64,000 nt of DNA. Origin: Phorcus lineatus. Taxonomy: Eukaryota > Mollusca > Gastropoda > Trochida > Trochidae. Shown here one piece after another: positions 1-12,686 of the stretch. The translations under genes and the position numbers were made by a program. The notes below the pieces were generated by a model, which saw nothing but the letters and a program-made list of their open reading frames with translations, did no database searches and had not been told where the DNA came from. The stretch is taken from contig OV121081.1 of the NCBI GenBank assembly GCA_921293015.1, positions 63,691,022-63,755,021 of the forward strand. Reading direction: 5' to 3'. Each line of letters begins with the position of its first letter. Position 1 is the first letter of the stretch.

Positions 1-485
1 AAGGATAGTCCATAGGGAACAACGCTTAATAAATATAGTCCATTGGGAGAAGCACTTAACGAATAATGTTGTTCCTATGTCCAGCAAACGGGAACAGCGC
101 TCAATGAAGGATGGTCCAAAACCCAGCCAACGGGAGAAGCGCTAAAAAAAGATTTTTCCAATGTCCAGCCAACGGGAGAAGCGCTTAAAAATGATTTTTC
201 CAATGTCCAGCCAAAGGCATTAGCGCTTAACGAAGGAATTTGTTACAATGTCCAGGCAATAAGAGCAGCGCTTTAAGAAAGTTGATTAAATGTCCAACCA
301 GCAGAAGTACCGCCAAACGAATGATGTTGTTCCAATTTTTAGTCAACTGGAGGAGCGCTTAACCAAAGATGTTCCAATGTCCAGGCAACTGGAGGAGCGC
401 TTAACAAAGATGTTCCAAAGTCCAGCCAACTGGAGGAGCGCTTAACAAAGATGTTCCAAAGTCCAGGCAACTGGAGGAGCAATAA
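1..485. repeat. Minisatellite array, truncated by the window edge
   Basis: Degenerate tandem units of about 41 to 58 bases run from the first base to about 485. Each unit carries a core like gtccagccaactggaggagc followed by gcttaac and a variable spacer ending in ttcca. The last three units (about 361-480) are the most alike and have a 41-base period; earlier ones are longer and more diverged. The array continues to the left of the window. No coding frame is maintained. Confidence 0.85.
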
Positions 486-2522
486 AGGAAGTGTTGATGT
501 CGAGCTAGGTGGTTGGATGAATCATCTACTGGGACCGGTCATCTTGATTGCACTCGCTCTACGACGTCATCAACCCGGATCAACGGCAAACAACACTCCC
601 AAATAAATGGTACACTGGCCTGTGAATGAACTGATAATAAACCAATGAATAAAGGCAGGATTGGGAACCCCACCAGTCAGATTGAACCTTAATCAGTTAT
701 AACCATGACTACATCAACGTTAAGTGACACTCAATGTCTTCTCGAAGTAAAATATGCCAAAGAATTTCATTGATCTTAGTTCATCAAAAAAAACTGGCTG
801 AAAGTATTTTTCTAGTTCTTTTGTACCAATGACGATTCAAAGGTGAACGTATTTTTGTGTGAAGGAGAACCACAGTACCACATCTGGCACAAGAAAAATT
901 AATAAACGTAAAGATGGTTTTATCAAAAACAGGGAGTGTACCTTTAAATAATGATAGCTTTAACTTCTGAGAGTTTCTTCGGACCACGGCCCCCGTGTCA
1001 TTGCTATACAACCACATCCAGATGTGTTCATCTACTTGCGTTTCTTAGTGCAAATATCTTGTTGTGTTGTCTTTTTTAATATAAATAAAATATGATGCCT
1101 TGTTTGAACACCGAAAGTAATGCAACTGTCCCTAAAATGAAATAACAATGCAAGATATTTGCACTCAGAACCACGGGGTGAACATTCCTTTTGGATGCAT
1201 CTATACATGCACTACACATGTCTGGTGTCATTTACAACTTCAGTGAAACCTTTCGAGTCGGGACACCAGATAAATTGCTATTGCATAGCACTGGCACGGA
1301 GACCTGTAATTCGAAAAACCTCGATGTTTGATTCTACTAAGGGTTGTCTGGTCGATCTTACCGTCGTGAAGTGGCAAAGATGCATACTTAAATTTCAAGC
1401 TCAAAAGGTGAACATTAATCCACGCATGCTCCCTTGCTTTCATTCTGCTTTCAGCTTGACCTTTCAAAGTTCAGAGGATTCGAAAACCTTACCGTACATT
1501 CAGACTTGCCGTGTTTTTAACATATCGATGACGATACTACTGGAAATGAATGGTTATTCGATCCTCCCCACACAAGTATGCTCAAAGTAAAACAGAATAA
1601 TCTGAAAGGTAAGAATATTTAATGATCAACACAACCATTTCAATACACTCACGAATCTTGTTAGTAAAAATACAAAAGATGTTCACATGGTAACATGGTC
1701 ACATGTAGAAAGAACACGGCAAAATGATTCATTACATAAGTATTTACATGATAAGCCAAAAAGGTCTTCTTCATGAAATCAAAAGGGCATTATATCTTAT
1801 CAATCATATCATCATTCTTATACCGAGTAAAGCCGAGGGTCGGAGAGATTGTCAGGATTGTTGGCGTTTCCTCGTAACTAACAGTAGAACGGCATGATGA
1901 ATCCTCTGTGAATACACTGTGGAACCCTTTCTTCATGGAATCATTGAATCATGTTTGAGGACGAGTGAGATCTGCTTTCATCTTCTAGTAAAATAAAACT
2001 ATGATTTTGTAGAGGGACAGCATGGAGTTGCCTGTATCAATAAGGTCCTTATACATCTTCAATGTAACTTATCGCGGGAGAAATAACTGGAATATATAAT
2101 AATCTTATCGCTGTTTATGACAAGTTTCATAAAATACAATCGGATATAATTATGCAAAAAATATGTCGATAGCGAAATCAAAAGTACACGTATATGCAAC
2201 AAAATAGTAGAGGACATGCCCACAGATAAAGAAAAGATTCAATGAACTGATGTCTGTAATGAAGGGTCACAACGATTTGAGGTATTCATTACCTCAGAAT
2301 AAGCGGCTCCTTAAAGCACTTGAATGAACCAGATACACGACAATGTAACTGTTCGCATTCGTTTCAAATCAGCTGATCACTGAAATCGGGGCACAGTTGC
2401 TGCTGCTTAGAGTCATACCGAAGCTGTTGAGGTATAGACATGTTATAGTCACTTTGGCAACCATCATTAACAGTTGCAAAGCACCCATACCATTAAGTAA
2501 AATAGGCTTTTGGTGAGATTTT

Positions 2523-2612
2523 GGGCTTCAGTTCATCATCGCTATCATTAGTTATGGGCTTCAGTTCATCAACGCGATTATTAGTTTTGGGCTTCAGTTC
2601 ATCAACGCGAGA
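2523..2612. repeat. 33-34 bp tandem repeat, about 2.7 copies
   Basis: Three successive copies begin with gggcttcagttcatca and are spaced 33 to 34 bases apart. The third copy is cut short after the acgcga segment. It is a simple local tandem duplication with no coding potential. Confidence 0.8.
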
Positions 2613-3734
2613 GCAGTCCTGATTATAGTTCATCAAGAAAACGTAGGAGAGTTTTCAGTTGTAGATGCCCAATATGATTCTGAGAAGGTTTTGTAGTAGC
2701 AGACCTTGAATAGTAAAGTAGTTTTAAGTTGACATTGTTTGTTCTACTATTACAAAATCAAAGGCAATGTTCACGGAAAAGTACGGTGTTAATGAATGAG
2801 AGTTCTATCAACCCAAATGTCTGCTCCAACAAATGTTAAAGATGGTCACTAGCTTGATAGGAGGCCTTGGTCAGGATAAAATACGATTCCGTCAAGTGTA
2901 CTCACCAAGTTGACGCCGTTTCGTCTGTCACGTTCGAAGACACAGTGAACCTTCAATTGCTCTCTCAAGAGGGCGAGAGAAGATCCTGACTCTTAATTTC
3001 CTGCAGCCTGTTCTCAGTTTGGCGTCTCTTAATTTTCTGCGTGGTGTTCTCAGTTCGACGTCTCTTCAGATCCTCCAGCCTGTTCTCAGTTTGACGAGGA
3101 CGGAGGACAAGGCTTCAAGAACAGAATATTGTCAAGTCACGTTCACCGAATCAACCCTTAATCTCCCTGACCCCCAACTTACTCTACTCATTCATAATTT
3201 GCATTGGTCAAGGTACCTGTACACAAGATTCGGATTCTCAAGATCCTGTGGTTCTTGAGCACGCGCAGTTTGTAAATACAATGTGACATACAACAATAAT
3301 ACTGAACAAGCAGATATTTAAACAGTTCAATATATATAAGATTAATCTGAATCAAAGCCTCCTATGTGTAGGGGCTGTCCTCTGTAAACAAACATCGACA
3401 TCAGACCAGATGTCTTCAGGTCCACACAAACAGTGCGTAGTCAACTTGACAATCTGAAAGCAATACATAGATGATAATATAATGTATCTGAATAATGTAT
3501 ATTCCTTAATAAATCAAAGATAATTATCTGTAATTCCTTTACACTATATCATTATTAAGATCAAACATTTGTAACAACGCATCTATCAAACAAATCATGA
3601 GCATATCCTAATGAAGGAATACATTTCATGAAGTCGAGATATACCATATATAGACAATACGTATTTCAACCCTAGCTTGAATCAGTTGAACTTATTCATG
3701 GTATTAGTACCTCCATTGTATCCGCGTTTCCCCT

Positions 3735-4335
3735 GCTATACCCCGCTACACCTATACCCCGCTACACCTATACCCTGCTACACCTATAGCCTGCTACATC
3801 TATACCCTGCTACACCTATACCCTGGTATATCCTGCGATACCTATACCCTGCTACACCTATACCCCGCTACACCTATACCCTGCTACAGCTATACCCTGC
3901 TACACCTATATCCTGCTACACCTATACCCTGCTACATCAATGCCCTGCTACACCTATATCCTTCTACACCTATACCCTGCTACACCTATACCCTGCTACA
4001 GCTATACCCTGCTACACCTATATCCTGCTACAACTATACCCTGCTACACCAATGCCTTGCTACACCTATATCCTTCTACACCTATATCCTGCTACACCTA
4101 TACCCTGCTGTACCCTGCTAAACCTATACCCTGCTACACCTATACCATGCTGTACCCAGCTATACCCTGCTAAAGCTATATCCTGCTACACCTGTATCCT
4201 GCTATACTCTGCTATACCGTGCTGTACCCTGCTATACCCTGCTGTATATGTACCCTGCTTCACCCTGCTATAGCTATACCCTTCTGTACCCTGCTATACA
4301 CTTCTGTACCCTGCTATACACTGCTATAATCTGCT
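3735..4335. repeat. 15-bp minisatellite (ctataccctgctaca)
   Basis: About 600 bases are built from a 15-base unit, ctataccctgctaca, with single-base variants and occasional shortened units near the 3' side (ctgctgtac, ctgctatac). Because the period is a multiple of three, open frames reading Tyr-Pro-Ala-Thr-Pro-Ile-type repeats run through it. These are a consequence of periodicity, not evidence of a gene. Confidence 0.9.
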
Positions 4336-5998
4336 ATCTATGGTGAAGGCAAGTGCCTCGTGGTGCTGAAAGTTGTATACTCTCCATGGCTAATATAGCT
4401 TATAATATTTTAATCCCCTCATCCGGTTTCTTCGTATAAGTAATAAAATAAGTAATTTGGTTGGCTGGTTATATTCAATCATGTAGAGAGCAATATGAAA
4501 CAGGTGTCTTGTATCTTAAGATCTTCGTTCATACCAATACGCGAACGTGCAGAATGTGCAGAAAATATGATGATACGTACTTTAATATTCACTTCACCTC
4601 GGAGGTCAAGCGCATTGCCATGAACAATTACACTGTAACGTTCTGCTTCACGCATACTCTGACTCTGCAAAGAAGTGAAACCAATGTCCAAGCTGGAATG
4701 AAAAAAAAACGAAACTGTTGAGACATACAAAATGGAAAGTGGCAAAGCAAGCGTGTTGGGCGGGAAGGGTAAGTTGAGCCATTTTCAGTTGAAGTTTTAC
4801 TTCTTTTTGAAGACGCATAATTTTTATACAGATATGTAGACTTTCGGATATATACCTTTGAAAATTGCTTTTTATATTGTCAAATGCCTTTAAAATCATT
4901 CTGAAATGGTTCATCTTACACCATCTAAGTTGTAACTGCATTAAGTGAACAAAGTGAGTTGATCACCAAAGTGTAATATACACACCAACAACTTATGGTC
5001 TCATAACATCTCATCTTTCATTGTAATTGGCAATTGAGAACTGCTTGTGCATGCTTTTGCGCATATTCACCGTCAATATCTCTATAAAAAGTGTTTTCAT
5101 TAATCCCCCCGAAATAAGATGCATAATGTCACATGATAGTGTGTACTAAAGCACTTCATTGCGGCTCATCTAACTCAGCAGCTCAACTAACCCTTCCGAC
5201 TATTGCACACGACGAAAGTACATGGTTGTGCGACTTAGAATATAGCAACCGTCCAAAGTCTTATTGATTTATTCCTTCAAACGATAGCTGAAAAAACGGT
5301 AAATTTTGAGAAAAATCTTTTATGAAAGATAAGTCTTTTTCTTTTACAAAGTTTCTCTGCAGTGGTTAAGGACTGTGGGCTCCCAGTTCATACTTGATGA
5401 CTGTCGTTGCAGAGGAGTGGAATGTTTTCAGACAAAATGAGAGTTATTACTAAATGAGTCAAACGTCAGCATCAGTAGATCATTCCTCTTGAAGAAAAAA
5501 AGGAAAAGGAAACTCACCGTATGGTCACTTACCACTGCGTTCATGCCACGGAAAATGTTATCACTATATATATTGTCACGCTTGTGCTGTTAACATTAAA
5601 CGTTTAAAATTAATAGACAGCACAAGGTCCAAGTGGTCATTTGTCCACAACGCACGTGTTTGCAAAGCAATGTCTTTTCAAGATACAATATAAATAGAAT
5701 AATTTCTCGCACACAACAACAAACATAGTCTAAAATCTACGCATCAACCCTGACACTCTTTGAAAGAATCCAACAAATGTGTGGCAAACATTCATATAAA
5801 CTGAGACAATTGTTTTCATCAAGTTATTTCAACTAAGCCAAACGTATTTAACATATAACCCGGCGGTTTGAATAGGGCCCGCACTGCCATTATTTTACGC
5901 ATTACGGTGAAACACGAACCAATAACTATTAGGTGACTCTGTGCTGGAAAACCATCAATGCATGCTGTGCATTAAGTTCTCAACGCCAACATTACCTT

Positions 5999-6085
5999 AG
6001 CACCTTAGCCCCTGTCGGGATTTGATGTCAGGAGCCGTTGTTTAAAAACAATCGGGTTAACCATTGCGCTCAACCAACAAGGGAC
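5999..6085 (-). repeat. Possible tRNA-derived SINE head or tRNA pseudogene
   Basis: Read on the minus strand, this segment starts gtcccttgttggttgagcgc, which resembles an internal promoter A box (gagcgcaatggttaa). It later has a degenerate B-box-like stretch (atcaaatcccgac) and ends caggggc. The terminal arms can pair only partly and the anticodon arm is not convincing, so a functional tRNA is unlikely. A tRNA-derived retroposon head is the better reading, with low confidence. Confidence 0.3.
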
Positions 6086-6439
6086 AGGTAGAATCATGTG
6101 AAACTAAACTTGTTACTGCCGATAACTCTTTAAAGTTAAACGATTTCGAAATTTCAGATCTCACCTTTATAAAACCAATTGTCTCCCTTTACATTAAAAT
6201 TGCGCTTCAATTACTTTAAATTTGTGTCTATCAATCTATATACTCACTGACAGTAGATTGTTTTCATACACCTGGAAATCAATCACGCATATATCTATGA
6301 ACGTTTCATCTCGACTTCTTGAAAACATCACACGTCCGTGTTCCAAGAACAATTGTCCACAGGGAACCATATCTACAAGACAGCATCTCCCTTCCTATCG
6401 AGCCAAGTGTTGAACTTCTATTGGATGCATATGCCTTAC

Positions 6440-6537
6440 TTTGCGTAGAACCTGTCCACCATCTATCGTAGAACCTGTCCACCATCTACAGTAGAACCTG
6501 TCCACCATCTATCGTAGAACCTGTCCACCAACTATCG
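6440..6537. repeat. 23-bp tandem repeat, about 4 copies
   Basis: Four near-identical 23-base units contain cgtagaacctgtccacc. They are directly adjacent, so there are no unique spacers and the array is not CRISPR-like. The last copy decays into aactatcgg. Confidence 0.85.
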
Positions 6538-8223
6538 GACCCCTGTCTTCATTTACAAAAGAAGAAGCGTTCAAAGAATACTGCCAAAGGAAGGGTTGTT
6601 GACGCTATCCGGTTCGATCTGATGACTGTGCTCGGTGTTCGGATGAAACGAAAGCTGAAGTCTATTGGTACAGTCTTCTGTCACAGAAACCAGTATTCAC
6701 GGCCAGTTCCATAACCTTTCATTGTCTTGTCTTGCCAAGACGGCTTACCTGCTCGAATAGAATAGCTTATGCTGGACTCTACCCAAATGGTCCATCTTTT
6801 TTACTCGACTGTTAATAATAAATCATCTATTTGACTCGACTGTTATTGATAAATCATCTCTTTTCATCATCGTCTTGCCAAATTTTCATTGACCTCGTGA
6901 CTTGCTATCTTCATCTGATGCATATTAACGACGTCTCCCCGCACGAGATATCCTTCATGCCAACTCACAATCTATTTGCTGTAAATGTTAGACCATTGAA
7001 ATGTGAATGTTTACATATCAACAAGTTAAGAAAACCTGTGTCTGTTTTTGCTTTATGGACCAATGTGAAAGGAACCACATGACCAATGTTCCTAGTCTTT
7101 TTTCTTTTAATACTTCAGATACCAATCCGGTCGCCGGCCGCTCTTGCTGTAATAGTGCGTTATTTATTTCCAGATGTATCAGTAAATAATATTTATATAT
7201 TTGAAAACGCGTTTTACGAATACGAATATAAGAAATTCTTTATATCAAAAATCGTAATACTTACATTGTTTTCTTTTGCTTCATCACGGTTAGATTTTAC
7301 CTATGGATCTACAATGCGAGGCGTCAGAGTGTACAGAACATGGTCACTTGGGTATGTTATTGACCAGCTTGGTCTTTGACGAGAGACACTCTCCTGCTTT
7401 GTTCGCACTGCATGGTTCATTGAGGCTGAAATCGAACTCTCCTGAAGAATATGCTTCTCATGAACAGACATTGTTAACGTTTTCCTTGGAATGACGTTAT
7501 TCTTGCTGATAGTTTTAGGGTTGTCAGTTTTGTTCAATAAAGTGCAAAAGTGTTTTGTCCGGTTCCCCTAGGGTTCTACCCCTGAAAGAACCTCTGAAAT
7601 AAGGCGGCCGCTGGGCCGATTGAGCACCATGTCAGGTGACAAGTCTGGAACCATTGCATGCCGGCTCAAGACCGCACGCCTACAAGGATTAATGCACTTT
7701 GTGAAAAAAAATAATCGAGTTAATATAACGCGAATACTGAACCAGAAATGTTGTGTTTTGCCTTCATCGAAATCGATATTCAGCCTTTAAAAGCGCTGAA
7801 ATGTCACTCATTCTTACACATGATTCAACTTTACTAATCATTAATTATCAATAAGATATTTTGGACAATAAACAGTGTATTCAGTTTCGTTTTCTGAGTG
7901 ACAAGTTAGTTTCGATAGCTATGTTAACTATGCGTACACAACGTTTGCGGCTTAGTATAGAATGCGACAATTATGATAAGTCGGTATCATGTTAGTACAG
8001 CGATGGCAAAAGCGATTTACATAACTGAAAAAAGAAAAGCATTATTAAAGCGGTCGAACATACCTGGGATATCCTTCGAAATGTCAAACCAATTGGCTTC
8101 AAAAACTCAGTATTTTGCATTAATCAGCAACTTGAAGCGTTGAGACAACAAACCTTACTGTGCATTGTAAAAGAATCCTTGGTATTGCTTTGAATAGATG
8201 TCTGAAATATAAACTGTAATTGA

Positions 8224-9267
8224 TTAGAAAAACAGTTCAGTCTTTGGTAGTTTGAGTCGCGGAACGAGATCGGTGTCGATCTTGATGCTGATAGTGTCCA
8301 GATCAAGACCGTTGAATTCACCTTTCACTTTGGGGAAGTTCAATGAGTTCAACGGTTTCACTTTATTGCTTTCGACAGAACACAACTTTCCTTTCACCGC
8401 CTCCCACATTGGCCTGTAGAAGAAGAAATAAATGATAAGGCGTGAAATTTCATTAATATTGTTCAGGAGCCAAAACGCTGATGTGATCTTGTTGAGGATG
8501 AAATCCAAATCTTCCTTAGCAAACTCCGATGCGCAGTTGACGGTGACGAGGGGCACGAGGAGCACGGCGGACATGAAGGTTATCACGTACATCAGTTTCA
8601 CTTTCATCAGTTTCAATCTTCTGTCCTGGCCCATCTTAAAAGTTAAATTGGATGGCAGTGTCGAGAACCATTTTGAAACACGCCACAGGCATATGAAGTT
8701 ACATACCATAGGGATAACCGCGCATGCAACTGACACTAGCGGAATCCACTTTCCCTGTGTGCTGGACCCGATGGTTAAAACCCCATGGACGCAGCTGGAT
8801 GAGTAAAATCTGCCGGGAAGACCCATGAGCCAAAATATGACAATCGCTGACCAGGCAACCACGATCATGAGACTGCTGTTGCCCCTATGTAATGTTATCT
8901 GCACCTGACTGGAGCGACACACGGCAAGGTACATATTAATGTTCATCAGAGCGAGGAAGAGGGAGGAAGCGAATCGAACGCTCCTTGTCAAAGAAATGTT
9001 CACCAAACGCACCGGGACACTCACTGGACTGGCCAATGTGAACGCCGCGACTTGGAGCTGACCGATGAAACTGACAACTTGAGCGTTGAGGAGCAGGGAG
9101 CCGGTGGTCCCTTGTAGACTTGGTGTCCACAGGACCACTATGAACACCAACACACTTGCCACGGCACCAATAGTGTTGACACATATATCTAAGGCAAAGG
9201 ATGAGACTGTATCGTTGAGATTGTTTTCAAATGGAAAAGTTCCGTTACTGACGTCACACACGTTCAT
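8224..9267 (-). CDS. Intronless seven-transmembrane (rhodopsin-like) receptor
   Basis: A 347-residue protein on a single exon with seven hydrophobic segments at about residues 24-47, 57-79, 99-118, 132-151, 174-195, 223-243 and 257-284. The short N-terminus carries two N-glycosylation sequons (Asn8, Asn18), as expected for an outside N-terminus. Landmarks fit the rhodopsin-like class: Trp139 in helix 4, Pro186 in helix 5, and a helix 7 ending in IIY followed by FFFYRPMW. Several hallmarks are altered. The DRY position reads Cys117-Arg118-Ser119, helix 2 lacks the usual Asp, and the NPxxY position reads R-L-I-I-Y. The start was chosen as the first ATG of the frame, about 90 bases below a TATA box. 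The ligand is unknown. An intronless, diverged receptor of this kind would fit a lineage-expanded chemosensory or orphan family, which is inference. The tail after helix 7 is about 60 residues. Confidence 0.8.
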   Translation of the reverse strand: MNVCDVSNGTFPFENNLNDTVSSFALDICVNTIGAVASVLVFIVVLWTPSLQGTTGSLLLNAQVVSFIGQLQVAAFTLASPVSVPVRLVNISLTRSVRFASSLFLALMNINMYLAVCRSSQVQITLHRGNSSLMIVVAWSAIVIFWLMGLPGRFYSSSCVHGVLTIGSSTQGKWIPLVSVACAVIPMVCNFICLWRVSKWFSTLPSNLTFKMGQDRRLKLMKVKLMYVITFMSAVLLVPLVTVNCASEFAKEDLDFILNKITSAFWLLNNINEISRLIIYFFFYRPMWEAVKGKLCSVESNKVKPLNSLNFPKVKGEFNGLDLDTISIKIDTDLVPRLKLPKTELFF

Positions 9268-9349
9268 GATTAGCGAGCTTGAGGAAGGGACGGAAGATGC
9301 TGCTAGGGTGACGACTTTCTTCTCTCTGCTAGGCTCTGAGAAACTCCCG

Positions 9350-9357
9350 TATTTATA
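9350..9357 (-). promoter_or_regulatory. TATA box of the seven-transmembrane receptor gene
   Basis: On the minus strand the sequence ctataaatacggg gives a canonical TATAAATA about 83-90 bases upstream of the receptor ATG at 9267. A start site some 30 bases downstream would leave a 5' leader of about 55 bases, which suits an intronless gene with no upstream non-coding exon. Confidence 0.6.
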
Positions 9358-9360
9358 GAG

Positions 9361-12300
9361 CCGCTAATCGGAGTTTCAAAGGACAGCTGCGCAGGAAATC
9401 TAAATCAATAATTGTTTACAATAAGGGAAAGCGAGAAAAGAAAATACATTTGAAGGCCATTTGTCTGTAGCAAATGAGATCTCTTGCCCGTAATCTCTTT
9501 AACATTTTTTTCAGACACGAATGTATCATTTGTCGTTCTCATCAGTAAGATGTATTCTTCAATTCTCTTTAGAGAAGATCTTCGTGATGGAGTAACATGT
9601 GCTTCGTAAAGACACATCGCACTTCAAACTGAAATCAGGAAATATTTAGGATAATGACGTCAAGACCAAAAATAAATTCATAAGATATACAATAGTTAAC
9701 GTGAAAATAATAAATTTCCACTTCATAATTTTTCGACCGGTGCAATGATTCTGATGTACATGGACTAGTAGTTTCTGCTTCTATTCAACCATTTCAAACC
9801 ATTAAAAGCCACCTAGATATGCGGTTACTTCTGAAAATCTACAAGTTCGAAAGGCAGAGTTTGTCCCACTCCTCGGTATTTCGATCTTTCCACAGGGTTA
9901 TTCAAATGCGATTTTTGCCCTTCGGATTTATTTCAAAACTTTATTCTAAATAAAACCGATTTAGCAAATAAATGAGACTTCAAAACACTTGATCCGTTTC
10001 CATATACAATATTTGTTTTATCAAATTACAAATGCTGATTTATTTGATCTTTTACTCTCAAACACAACAGCGTGCCATGGCAGAAATATCTGATGGTTTA
10101 CCCCTACTGTGGCTTTGACAATGTGCTAATTTAATCATATCTATCTCTTTTCAAGCTTTCAAGCGACGACAATTTCCTGTCAAGCGCCAATATTAAGAAA
10201 TGATGCACATTTCTATGCTCTTTGTAATTCAAGCATAATGCTGACCTTCTTTTACCCTGCGTATTGATGGTCTTCCATGTCGACCTCTCATCAAACTACC
10301 TTGCATTTTGCCTCATAGCTGTGCATACACGGAGCGGTGGTATATCTCATGGTTTGGTTTGGAGAGAGCGGTTAACCTTAGGTCGATTGACAAGGGATTG
10401 GTGGAAAGGGGGCTGCGGTGAGGGCTCGGACCTTACTGGTCTTACTGTAATTGATAGAAGCATAATCCTTTATCCTTTATCCTTTCTAATAAGAACCTTT
10501 GTGTTTAGTTGCCTGAGGGAAGTGTGCTAGTTTGATCAACGATGTCCTGGCCTTAAAACCTAAATGTTTCTTCTGTATCTTTGACAGACATTTATAAGTT
10601 GGTAAGATGAAATAGAACAACTTACATTGACAAATAACTTCCTTGGCATAGTGCGATGTTTTGGTGTCCAGATCACAGGTCAGACAAACATTAGAGCGTC
10701 GATAGTAATATTTACAAACCACTTGATATAGAGGCCATTGGGAATGAAGCAAGTATTAAAAAACTTTTAAGTTGTCCAAAGGTTAAAGCGACACAATTAA
10801 CAATCCATTTACAATATGCAAAGTTAGTAAATATATGCGTTTTCTTTGTAAGGGATAGGCTGGACAATACCTTAACTATCAACCCAACCTTACCGAACCA
10901 TTTGGTAATTTCGTCCTTTTTTGCTCATTGCCTAAAAGATGTTTGGAATTGATTTATGAAATGTAATTATTCTTGTCATGATTCTGGATCGTTGATAATA
11001 ATGTGAAATATGCGTGACTTCCTAATGGCTCGGGATACATACTGAACAGGACCACGCCATTGTCTTCGTTCTAGGGAAAGTTTTCCTTTTAAATGTCAAA
11101 CATTAATCTATAATGTCCCTTTAAAAGTGTCAAAAAACTCATTTATGCATTTCCTTTTAGGGCAAGAAGATTCATTCGAATCTTGCCTGTAAGTGAAAGC
11201 TACGAATGAAGTCCCCATTTGCCATGTGCTTCTTGTACGCCTCCGAATGTTTTCCGGAGTCCCCAATGATACACAAGGGTAGACACCTGGAGATGTTGCA
11301 ATACAAGAGCCATCAGAACTAGGTATGTCATCATCGGAAATTTCCCTCTATCGACACCATGAACTTATATGTATGGCATGCACGTAATACAGAATTTTGA
11401 AAAAATATATCTAAAGAGACTCGAAATTAAAGCATTTCAGAGATGTCACATTGTCACTGGCACCGAATCCCTGTAAAGTATGTCGGTGTTTGTGCGTAAC
11501 AAATTTGTCATGCATCCTTGGTCATCGTTATGTAATCGAAAGCGATCTGTCAACATTCACAAGTATTACCAACTCGTTCAGCTATTAAAACCATTTTTGA
11601 CCATGAACTGTTTACGATTAGGTTACGAAACCTGCGAAACAACAAGCAGCAGGAACGGAGCTAGCACGATAGCGTACCAATGTAACATAAATTCATCGTC
11701 GAGCGTCAGAAATTAATCTAGAAAGTTTTTAAATACCATGTATGATCAATCCATTCATGGCTAACCTTGGGGTCTTGATCGTGCTTTGAGGAGGGGAGGG
11801 GGAGTGGGTTGCGATATTGGGGAAAGGGCAACTTTAACGATGATAGTATAAACACTCAACAACAACATCGCCACTCTTTAAAATCCATTCCAAACTGCTT
11901 GACAGGTCCATTTGTTTATTCTACGAATGACATGTATTTTCGACTGGAAAACTATTTAAGCCAAGGCCCTTCCACAACCGGAGAGAAACCTTGAACACCT
12001 TGTGACAGTGTATGTAGGTCCCATCGTGGGAAGAACTTCACTCCCTCCACTTATCCAATTTAGTATAAATTATTAAGAAGCAAACACTAATATCAGTTGT
12101 GTCATGTAGCCGACTAAACAGTCAGTTTGGTACTATATATCAATCGTTATTGACTGTCAAGAGAATACAGATGCACGGTTTTGCTAAATTTATATAACAA
12201 CAAGGTATTAAATGACTCTCACGGAAATGAACTGCAGAGGCTCTGGTTATCACCTGCTCATTGTGGAAGGAAGGATGGAAGGAAGTGAAGACAACATGTT

Positions 12301-12686
12301 GTTCACACGGAAGCTGGAATTGCATCTGCAACCTTCAAGTAGTACACAGGAAACGGTTCCACATCCCTGTTATGGCTTCCTTACACTGCTTACGTACAAG
12401 TGCTTCCAGTCTTAAACTTCAGCGTGAAATTACAAGGTTATTGGAAGGCGATATCTAGACTGGAAGGAATGTAAGGATGTGCGCTATTCCAAGGTCATTG
12501 AATGCTGATATCTAGATGGGAAGTAACTTAAGGATGTGTAATATTATATGTTTCAGTGCATACTGATTAAGAGCACAGATATTCAACTCTCTCACACTAA
12601 TGTTTCTTAACTTGTATTGTACAAGTAATTTTAATGCTTTTGGCAAATAGGGACAAACAAAATAATAATGATGCCGTTTATATATA
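9361..12686. other. Intergenic stretch, no supported gene
   Basis: No coding region is supported between the receptor promoter and the mariner remnant. A GC-richer patch sits at about 10320-10440. A two-copy, roughly 60-base imperfect duplication (shared core gatatctaga) lies at about 12430-12535. Short open frames here show no domain or codon signal that I can defend. Confidence 0.55.

Larger units (their letters stand above)
486..8223. other. Non-coding stretch with small tandem repeats
   Basis: No coding region is supported here. Short open frames exist, but they lack plausible starts, splice contexts or recognisable domains. The stretch contains small tandem repeats near 2523, 3735 and 6440 and a possible SINE near 6000, each listed separately. 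A GC-richer patch lies at about 7600-7690 with no assignable function. This interval is downstream (3') of the receptor gene; I found no clear AATAAA signal for that gene close to its stop. Confidence 0.6.

Noticed and set aside
1159-1590. 143-codon plus-strand frame near the left edge
   Set aside because: It has no ATG at its start and no recognisable domain, and a second frame overlaps on the other strand. Chance is the simplest explanation.
3677-4273. 198-codon plus-strand frame of Tyr-Pro-Ala-Thr-Pro-Ile repeats
   Set aside because: It is an artefact of a 15-base minisatellite. There is no flanking non-repeat coding sequence or splice signal.
6440-6537. CRISPR-like regular repeats
   Set aside because: The 23-base units are directly adjacent without unique spacers, and the window is clearly metazoan.
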